A DNA stretch of 58,500 nt from the NCBI RefSeq assembly GCF_037975245.1, contig NC_092562.1, forward strand, positions 16,674,521-16,733,020, in the 5' to 3' direction. The number at the start of each line of letters is the position of its first letter. Within the stretch, counting starts at the first letter, position 1. Under the pieces are notes generated by a model that saw only the letters and a program-made list of their open reading frames with translations, searched no databases and was not told the DNA's origin. Shown here piece by piece: positions 51,801-58,500 of this stretch. A program made the position numbers and the translations under genes. The stretch is from Apostichopus japonicus. Taxonomy: Eukaryota; Echinodermata; Holothuroidea; Aspidochirotida; Stichopodidae.

Positions 51801-51907
51801 ACATGACCCTCCATACATGGTACGCGCGTACGCGCGTATTCACTGTGTGATAGTTTCTCCAGATTCATTTACCTCGTTGACATCAAATGACCATCCATGC
51901 ATGGTAC

Positions 51908-52005
<98 letters not shown>

Positions 52006-52280
52006 ACGAAAATCCACGTTTACTCCAAAAGAAAATATGATTAGAGAAAACAAGAGAAATAAGGTATGACTCATAATTGACAAATAAGGAGTAATGTTTA
52101 AAAAATACATTGGGATTTTCGGTCCCCCTGGGACCTTCGTCAGCAATACTTGGCATTCGACTGCCAAGTATTGCTGACGAAGGTCCCAGGGGGACCGAAA
52201 ATTCCAATATATTTTCTAAAACTTACTCCTTATTTGTCAATTATGAGTCATATCTTATTTCTCTGGTTTTCTCTAATAAT

Positions 52281-52327
<47 letters not shown>

Positions 52328-53496
52328 GCTCTAGAAAGAGTGATCAATGTGGGTACTTTCAAAAAGGGAATTCTTCCTCTTTGGATTGAAGTGTGTCTTT
52401 GTAACTCTTATAGTTCTCTGTATTATGGTTCATTTCTGTTTAGTGTTTCTGTAACTTACTCTGCAGCTATCGCAATGGATATCTATGGATATTTGATGAA
52501 AGCGACGGAGAGAAGATATTTCTTTACAACAAAGTTTTAGTGAGTAAACATACATTCAACCACACAAGGATAGATCATTTCAGGTAAATACATCACAGTT
52601 AATTTACTGTATAGAATAATCTGAAATCTGGTTCAGTTGAGCAAATAATTTGTTAAGTACCGTAATAATTATTGCCATTGTCTATCCCCTAAAAATTAAC
52701 GATATCATCAATGTATATGCGTGAATTTGCAGATATTATGGATTTAAAAATAATATGATTCGATAAATGTTTGTTTTTCAATATTTGATCATATCAATCA
52801 CTGGTTTGTTCTACACATTTTGCTAACAAATAATTATATAATTAATAGAAAAACTATGGACCTTAAATAACCGACAGGTATGTTTTCAGAATGATGTATT
52901 GCATGTTATGAACATCAGGGAATAAATTAACTTTTTACGTTACTCAACATTCCCAAAATAAAATTGATTAATCACGTAGACATGACTCCATTTTCTATGC
53001 CAAGCTTTACTCTCCGGCCATTATACGACAGCATCCCCAAAATAGACCACGTAGGTTCCATAGAGCTTTCAGTGGTTAACTCTCGTAAAGTAACAGTAGC
53101 CAATGTTTTTAAATATAGGTTTTAATATAATAAATACCGTTATATATAGCTGTATATTGTGGACATTACTCTTCTGCTATACATAAAATATATTATACTA
53201 AAATTAAATTTCTTAGCTTCATTGTTTTTTTCTGTCATATAAAGTTTTCAGTTATCAAGAACATTATAACTCTACTAAATAGTATTTATGATTATTCAAT
53301 GTGACTTTGTAAATTATTTGAAATTCTGTTTACCCTCAACAGAAACGATTTTATATCTGAAGTCGGTAGGAATTTTAATACATACATGTCGTTGGATCAA
53401 CATAACAGTCCTATTGGCACGGAGCTGTCTTTCAATGGAAAACGTAAGGACCATACATTTGAAGTTACCGAAGATATTTTCAAACGTTTACCTCAA
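47563..53496 (+). CDS. Putative type II membrane sialyltransferase (ST8Sia-like), first two coding exons
   Basis: Exons 47563-47699 and 53343-53496 join in phase (2 to 2) to give 97 residues. The first exon reads [10 protein letters not shown], then a membrane segment of about 20 residues ([19 protein letters not shown]), then a polar stem. That is the layout of Golgi type II glycosyltransferases. The second reads [18 protein letters not shown] and [11 protein letters not shown]. In ST8Sia enzymes a stretch of this pattern, ending in an LP motif, comes shortly before the L-sialylmotif. Such enzymes move sialic acid from CMP-sialic acid to a sialylated glycan. The catalytic L, S and VS motifs are not in the window, so the assignment is inference. 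Another type II transferase remains possible. Confidence 0.5.
47829..48125. mobile_element. SINE-like composite, copy 3
   Basis: The body CCTGTATCGAACAATACTAG to GGCAAATGAATATATATA matches 13158-13340 in the same orientation. It is followed at 48068-48125 by a minus-strand tRNA-like module (B-box complement GGATTCGAACC, A-box complement CCTAACCAC). It lies in the intron of the sialyltransferase-like gene. Confidence 0.65.
48703..48875. repeat. TA microsatellite ending in TG repeat
   Basis: About 150 bp of TA with TACATACA interruptions, followed by (TG)7-8. Open frames over it are artefacts. Confidence 0.95.
48880..49600. other. Intron sequence, nothing recognised
   Basis: An open frame at 49244-49537 shows no similarity that I recognise and no splice pair in phase with the neighbouring exons. 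Confidence 0.35.
49601..49667. repeat. 23-bp inverted repeat (hairpin)
   Basis: The arm at 49601-49623 and the arm at 49645-49667 pair at 21 of 23 positions, with a 21-nt loop. Confidence 0.8.
49728..50057. repeat. Left arm of a 2.1-kb inverted repeat
   Basis: Matches the complement of 51618-51865 over most of its length. Shared segments include ACTATCACACAGT, ATGTATGGAGGGTCATGTGA, GTGTTCCAGGGTGGTACTA and CCATGGAGAATTCCGTGGTT. It carries an extra 30-bp perfect palindrome at 49777-49806. Confidence 0.85.
49777..49806. repeat. Perfect 30-bp palindrome
   Basis: ACTGATCTGTACACT followed by its exact complement, no loop. It is absent from the right arm of the inverted repeat. Confidence 0.95.
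50060..51080. other. Spacer inside the 2.1-kb inverted repeat
   Basis: AT-rich. A short open frame at 50519-50728 is not recognisable. No transposase was identified. Confidence 0.4.
51081..51480. mobile_element. Foldback element, 400 bp
   Basis: Begins AACGTTAGCATATTAGCAC and ends with the complement (GTGCTAATATGCTAACGTT). The arms of about 150-200 bp (including GTAGGCCTGAAGTACCGGTA and CAGAGAAATATCAGT) pair across a centre near 51280. The inner part reuses the ATGTATGGAGGGTCATGTGA/GTGTTCCAGGGTGGTAC module of the surrounding arms. Confidence 0.85.
51618..51865. repeat. Right arm of the 2.1-kb inverted repeat
   Basis: Starts GTTTAGTTCAGTGCAACCAC, the complement of the inner end of the left arm. 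It ends at ACTGTGTGATAGTTTCTCC. It contains the 18-bp palindrome TACGCGCGTACGCGCGTA at about 51822-51839. Confidence 0.85.
51908..52004. repeat. TA microsatellite, left of long palindrome
   Basis: Pure TA for about 93 bp, immediately outside the long inverted repeat at 52041-52276. Confidence 0.95.
52041..52276. repeat. Long near-perfect palindrome, two 115-bp arms
   Basis: Arms 52041-52155 and 52162-52276 are reverse complements with few differences and a 6-nt loop TTCGAC. Each arm contains GGTCCCAGGGGGACC, itself palindromic, and GTATTGCTGACGAAGG or its complement. TA tracts flank both sides, so the foldback can extend further. Confidence 0.92.
52284..52324. repeat. TA microsatellite, right of long palindrome
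   Basis: AATAATAATA followed by pure TA, the counterpart of 51908-52004. Confidence 0.95.
52325..53342. other. Intron sequence before the second sialyltransferase-like exon
   Basis: AT-rich. An open frame at 52340-52540 has no similarity or splice pair that I can defend. Confidence 0.4.
53343..53496 (+). CDS. Stem and pre-L-motif exon of the sialyltransferase-like gene
   Basis: Acceptor TACCCTCAACAG and donor GTAAGG after CAA. In the frame set by the first exon the exon is fully open for 51 codons: [18 protein letters not shown] and so on to FKRLPQ. It contains an N-glycosylation-free charged stretch [15 protein letters not shown]. Another frame is also open for some distance, but it gives an unlikely hydrophobic/Cys mix and does not match the phase of the first exon. 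Confidence 0.55.
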
Positions 53497-53801
53497 GTAA
53501 GGTTTGTTTGCCAGAAAAACTCTGTCATTTTATTTCTTCTATTACCGTGCATAGAAACGCTCAAATATTCAGACTAAGAAAACCAATATTCACGGTTACG
53601 CTAAATGGATTCTTATTTTTTCATCATTTTGAGTGGTTTCTTATACTTTAAGGGTGGATTTATGCTGAATTCTAGTTTTGATATGTCATTTGTCTATGAC
53701 AAGGAAGGACAAAGGGAACACTATAGTATATACCGTACTATTGCTACTATAGTCAGGTGTTCACACGTATATATGCTAGATGCTGAATTAGTGTGATATA
53801 C

Positions 53802-53960
53802 AGGCGCGTATCCAGGATTTTCAAACCCGGGGGGCGCGAATTACTATTTAAGCGGAGCGCCACCATCGGTTGGCGCGCAGCGTACAAGAAAATTTCATGT
53901 TTTGATACCCCCCAGATCACCGGAAACGGCACTTCTCAGGCTTGAAATGACCAACCAGAT
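53802..53960. repeat. GC-rich dispersed element, copy
   Basis: Starts CAGGCGCGTATCCAGGATTT. It contains GCGGAGCGCCACCATCGGTT, GGCGCGCAGCGTAC and CCCCCAGATCACCGGAAA. The core forms a GCGCCA/TGGCGC hairpin. Confidence 0.75.
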
Positions 53961-54474
53961 GTACACTTTTTACCTGAGAACCAAGTATTTCCTAATAGTT
54001 TTTTCCCATCCATAACCTTTTTGAAGATTGTCAACCCGGCACACATCATGTTCGACCTGATCGCATCTCCTGTGGGTCTTTGCTTTTGTAGGTGATTCTA
54101 CGTCGCGGCCCACAATACCCGTCAACCCCACTTTTCAAGGTTTTAAGCCCCGTATTTGTTTAGAATTTGAAAATTCACATTTCTCGTGAATAAACTCACT
54201 TGAAAACATACCCATAATGTTGTTAAAATGTCATCTATGGACAACCAATATAGAAAAACTTCCTTCAACCCCTAACAGACCGGTCAAAATTGCACGAGTA
54301 GAGGGAAGTGTGATGCAGAATGTTGGTCAGAAATTTTCGAAAATTCAGACACAGTTTATTTATTGGTGCATGTACAAATAATAAAACCTCTTATAACGGC
54401 TATTATAAAACTTGGTTGAAGGAAATGAAAAAATAGCAGATATTTCCGAAAACCGAACACTACACACATAGGCG

Positions 54475-54660
54475 TAGGAGGCGCGGCGGCAGTGGCGGAG
54501 CTAGGCGTATTGGTCAGGAGAGGCGAGAATGGTCCGTAGGGGCGCTTTCGACACTATCTAAGCGGAGCGCCACCACTGGTTGGCGCGTAGCGTACAGAAA
54601 TTTTTTGAGTAAAGATACTCCCTAGATCGCCGGAAATGACCCGTTCCGGGCCTGCAGATA
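54475..54660. repeat. GC-rich dispersed element, copy
   Basis: Contains GGCGTAGGAGGCGC, then AGTGGCGGAGCTAGGCGTAT, then AAGCGGAGCGCCACCACTGG and CTAGATCGCCGGAAATGAC. Same family as 53802-53960. Confidence 0.75.
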
Positions 54661-55194
54661 AACGAAGAATAAGGTGTCATCGCCAAATTACACCAACAAA
54701 ATGTGACAAATGTCAATAAGTAGATGAGAGCGCAATAAAAAAGTCAATAATCTAGAATAAGTAAAAAGTTGTAAAGAGCTGAAAAAGGCGCCAGCAGTCC
54801 ATTTGAGTCCGTCGGGGGGGGGGCATCCGACCGTATGGACGCACCGCCACTGCGCGGTGGAGGTGCAGCCCCTAATTCGCCATTACTAATGTAAAAGAGA
54901 GTTTTGACATAATTGGACCTCCATGTTTTTTATACATCTACATGAGACATGTCGTTGTTTACATTAGCATCCCGCGGTATACTGCGCAATTTTAACGGAC
55001 CGTACGATACATGATGGCATGCGATGTAATAACCGATGCTTGCTTATATGATACTGACATTAACACGTTGAACGCGTGCGAAGAGCGCGAAAATTTTTGG
55101 TTATTTTTTCAGGCAGGTCGGACAGTTTTGAGGCTTTTCATCCTGGAACGCCATTTTCATGCTCACTGATATGATGTGATATCTGCTGTTTGCG

Positions 55195-55442
55195 TTACAA
55201 ATTCGAACACGCGCGTAGCGAGGAATTTGCCAAGGGAGGGGCGAAGCCTGTAGGCAAATTATCTAAGCGTAGCGCCACCATATGTTGGCGCGAAGCGTAC
55301 AAGAAAATTTTGGCCGAAAATGCCTCCCAGATCGCTGGAAATGGCACTACCCAGGACCATTTGTTAGCGCGAAGCGTACAAGCAAATTTTGGCCGAAAAT
55401 GCCTCCCAGATCGCTGGAAATGACACTTCCCAGGCCTTGTAA
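55195..55442. repeat. GC-rich dispersed element, internally duplicated copy
   Basis: A 79-bp part (GCGCGAAGCGTACAAG to CGCTGGAAATG) occurs twice, starting at 55285 and 55364. The core hairpin GCGCCACCA/TGTTGGCGC precedes it. Confidence 0.8.
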
Positions 55443-55799
55443 GTTGCATCTAAGCACTATCTATTTTGAAATTACTTAGCGATATCATTTAAAAAAATGC
55501 TGAATGCGGGCGGTCGCCCCCATCCCAAAATGCGTCATGTTCCCCGACGACACGGTCGAGTTCGAGACCAGCCACAGTTGGTTTCATAGCACAATTCTAC
55601 ACACGCGTTATGATAGACCATATATAGTATATATATAGATCATTAGTGAGAGAGGAAAATGGAAACGTCAAAAAATGGAGTTGTCGGTGTAAGGGGTAGG
55701 GTGAGTCACACTTTTACGAAATCATTGATCCGTCACTGGCTACCCTTCAGCGCTGTAATGATGTCACTGTTTCTCTTTCTCTTCCCGGTGTCTTCGCAT

Positions 55800-55990
55800 T
55801 TTTCTTTTACTCCCTCATTTTCTCCTTTTTCTCTCTTTCTTCTTTTTCTTTTCCCTTCCTTCCTCTCCTCCTCCTCCTCTTTTTTTCCCTCTTTTTTTCC
55901 TTTTTTCTTCTCTTTTTTTTTCTCTCCTCTTTTTCTTACCCGGGGGGCGCGCGCCCCCAACGCCCCCCCCCCCTGGATACGCACCTGATA
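55800..55990. repeat. Pyrimidine tract plus GC-rich element end
   Basis: A C/T tract at 55745-55937 is followed by CCGGGGGGCGCGCGCCCCC and CCTGGATACGCACCTG. The latter is the complement of the CAGGCGCGTATCCAGG start of the family. Confidence 0.75.
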
Positions 55991-56080
55991 TATAATGATA
56001 TAGCATGGACTCGACTTAATTAAGGCAAGCACATATTCTTCGATACCGTAACCTGCTACAGCGTTAACAAATCGTGTAGT

Positions 56081-56413
56081 CATTTTAATTGCTAAGCCCA
56101 TGATATTTATAGGCTCATTTGTAAACAATTGACAGCAGTAAATAAAAGCAATCTGCACTTGTAGCCGTTGATTCTAACCGGTTTACAATGATAACTAAAA
56201 TGACCATTGACCTCAAGTCACACTTGGGTAAACTTAACCTACAACTTAGTCTTTTTAGTTGCTAAGCCCATGGTATTTATAGGCTCATTTGCAAACAATT
56301 GACAGCAGTAAATAAAAGCAATCTGCACTTGAAGCCGTTGTTTCTAACCGGTTTACAACGATACCTAACATGACCATTGATCTCAAGTCACACTTGGGTA
56401 AACTTAACCTGCC
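56081..56413. repeat. 170-bp tandem duplication
   Basis: Two copies with GCTAAGCCCATG starts at 56091 and 56261. They share GGCTCATTTG, CAATTGACAGCAGTAAATAA and CACTTGGGTAAACTTAACCT. Confidence 0.9.
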
Positions 56414-56510
56414 CATGGTTGCTGTCGCTAGCCGAAGTCTGAAAGCTATAGATCGTATTATAGGAACTATATCCACGTTCAGCTTAACGCTCCGACAATT
56501 TAATAAAGTG

Positions 56511-56710
56511 TAAAAGTAGGTTGGCCTGACGTTTCGATCCTAGCAGGATCTTCTTCAAAGGCTTAATGACAAGAAACAGTAACAGAAGGGACAAAAACAC
56601 GCACAAAACACAGACAGGTTAATGAGCATGGTGAACACAAAGAGATAGATGTTAAGGGGATTAGTAGACAAGGGATGGAGAGAAGAAAGAAAGAAACCAA
56701 CAGGGAAGAG
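56511..56710 (+). repeat. Dispersed hairpin-GAAAC repeat, long copy
   Basis: GGCCTGACGTTTCGATCCTA then GCAGGATCTTCTTCAAAGGC, followed by a region ending near the AGGGATGGAGAGAAGAAAGA segment. This is the inverse of 7731-7930. On the other strand the core reads GAAGAAGATCCTGCTAGGAT then CGAAACGTC, a GATCCT/AGGATC hairpin followed by GAAAC. Confidence 0.8.
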
Positions 56711-56719
56711 GAGAGGTAG

Positions 56720-57492
56720 GAGATAAACAATTTAAGAAAGAAAGAAAAAATAGCGATCATATGTCTCACAACGAATTGGCAGTTTATATCTGGCGGTGCA
56801 GGGTGACCAGGCTTACCTTTGTATCGTTGACTATATCTGCTAAACAAGGGCGTGTGCGTAATAAAACTGCAATACGTGCAAAACATGAAAAAAACATTTG
56901 GTGACTATACCATGATATGTAGAACGTGTCGGGCGCGGACTTGATATTTAAGTTTCAATTAATTTCATTTTCTTGTTTTTACATAGAGATTTAACTAGAT
57001 TGACACTCAGTTAAAAAAAATGTCAATCTATGAATTATTTATTACACACGGTTCTTGCTGATGGGAAGGTGTCATCTACATGGCGGCTCTGCACGGGAAT
57101 ATAATGTACAATTGAGGACTTGAATTTATAGTCCGACTTTGAGCAGTCTTTATGTATCATAGTATGTCATCAACACTGTTTGTCTTTGCAAAAAATGCAA
57201 TGACAATATTGTACGAGCCACAACATTTGAGGTCAGCAGAGGTCAAACTCTGAAAAGCCTTTTACATGATATCCAAAGATGGGATTCGTTGATACTTCTC
57301 ATATACTTGGTGTGCGGATGTATCACATTGAGTACAAGACCCCTATTGTTTGTGATGGAGGTGTGTATTGCCAGCTACAGTAGACTGACCTGTGTTTACC
57401 ATGCCATAGTGTAATTGTAAATCAACACGGTTCGGGCCATTTATATTTTAACAGCTATTTCTGCATGGTTTTACAAGCAGAAGCCTACTGCA
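56720..57492. other. Region upstream of the second signal-anchor exon
   Basis: AT-rich, no coding exon recognised. It may contain 5'UTR of the exon at 57493. Confidence 0.35.
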
Positions 57493-57566
57493 ATGAGCCT
57501 TCGAAACCTCAATGTGTTTCGCATTCTGTTTATGTTTTCCAGTTTGGTTTTCTGCTACATCTGCAG
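57493..57566 (+). CDS. Second signal-anchor first-exon candidate
   Basis: ATG, then 24 codons reading MSLRNLNVF and a hydrophobic run RILFMFSSLVFCYIC, then donor GTAGGA after CTGCAG in phase 2. Length, membrane segment and exit phase mirror the exon at 47563-47699, so it may start a paralogous type II enzyme or be an alternative start in a tandem cluster. An overlapping frame from 57464 is also open but lacks a hydrophobic segment of this kind. No downstream exon is in view. Confidence 0.4.
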
Positions 57567-58500
57567 GTAGGATCTGATTTTATGGTCTGCGTGTCAAACT
57601 AAGCATAGTCCGGCCACTTTATTTTCTTCATGAACCTCCGATGTTTGGAAGTGGTAGAGAAATTTCACTGTGGACTGATATAGAACTGTTTTATTTTTGT
57701 CTATTCAACATATTACAATTATTTGCTGTGCTCAATTCTATAAACAGGGATTATTAACGGCGTTATTTCTGACAATATGTCAGGCCCCATATATTTACTT
57801 ATGTTTTTTTTCAGGCATGCAGTGCTCTCAATTTGAGTTCAAATCAAGACCAAGTAATGAATAATTGTATTTTATCCACAATATATTTATACGTCCTATC
57901 TACCACGCAATCAAACTCATATAGTGAACTTACACGAGGTCAGTGTTCACGTTGTAATCAGTATGGCCTACTATACATGCAGCCCAACGAAGAGTAAAGT
58001 CGCTGCACGTTTATTCAAACGACCGACCATACATATAATTTCGGCCAGCTGTTTAAAGACAATAGTTTACTTTCATAATTAATAAATCCGCCGAAAGCGA
58101 TGTTTGACGTCTATACATGATTAATATGCCTCTGTCAAACTTTGGTCTTGTCAATAGAGGCTAGGAGAAATTCCAATACTAATTCAAATACTAACGACAA
58201 TTGGTAATTTTGGTATATGGTACAACGCACTTGTATACTAGGACACCCAGAGCAGAACATTGTATGTTAGCCTACACGGTTATACACACATGTGCATATA
58301 CCAACCCACACACGTACACACATAACCAACGATAATCAAGAGTAGTCGGTATATTTGACTTGAAATTGTCCAAGGTATCCTATGTATTTTCATATGGCTG
58401 GATTATCAAAGAAATGATTGCTACACGTATGTACACAACATTATGTTGCACTTAGGTCTGTCTGAAGAATGAACATTGAGTCGTTATTGTAACTATAGAA
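57567..58500. other. Presumed intron to the right edge
   Basis: AT-rich sequence with no recognised exon. Confidence 0.35.

Noticed and set aside
52340-52540. Plus-strand open frame of 66 residues before the second sialyltransferase-like exon
   Set aside because: No recognisable domain; the first exon already joins the 53343 exon in perfect phase without it.
55659-56158. Phe/Ser-rich and Lys/Glu-rich open frames on opposite strands
   Set aside because: Translation of a pyrimidine tract adjoining a GC-rich repeat end.

Overview
The window is eukaryotic, intron-rich, AT-rich animal DNA, dense in microsatellites, small tandem duplications and short non-autonomous DNA transposons. Protein similarity, long introns and repeat style suggest an invertebrate deuterostome. 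My best guess is an echinoderm, possibly a sea cucumber, but this rests on general impression and not on a diagnostic sequence. No prokaryotic operon, CRISPR array, phage or virus is visible.

The main gene is CDC14, a dual-specificity protein phosphatase, on the minus strand. I could trace 12 coding exons from an initiator ATG at 37819 down to 12475. Every junction has a GT donor and an AG acceptor, and the reading phase matches at all 11 introns. Together they give 442 codons plus two bases, covering both halves of the catalytic core, the HCX5R active site and the start of the C-terminal tail. The last exon or exons were not identified and should lie below 12475. Introns range from about 0.3 to 9.5 kb.

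On the plus strand, divergent from CDC14, a second gene starts at 47563 with a signal-anchor exon. It joins in phase to an exon at 53343-53496 that resembles the region just before the L-sialylmotif of ST8Sia-type sialyltransferases. A second first-exon candidate of the same design (short N-terminus, one membrane segment, phase-2 donor) lies at 57493-57566, which suggests a tandem family of type II Golgi-like enzymes continuing to the right of the window.

Layout: 1-12.4 kb is mostly intergenic or the distal 3' part of CDC14, with a palindromic CTGTACAG-type satellite, a roughly 60-copy 23-bp minisatellite, a TTAA-flanked element and a hAT-like element. 12.4-37.8 kb is CDC14. 37.8-47.5 kb is the divergent intergenic region, which becomes transposon-rich from about 41.6 kb. 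47.5-58.5 kb holds the sialyltransferase-like exons, embedded in nested inverted repeats and TA microsatellites.

The most interesting structural points are: two places where a CDC14 exon edge, including its splice site, has been tandemly duplicated into the neighbouring intron; a nested set of foldback elements at 49.7-52.3 kb; and a dispersed repeat whose conserved hairpin followed by GAAAC resembles a degenerate hammerhead-like core.
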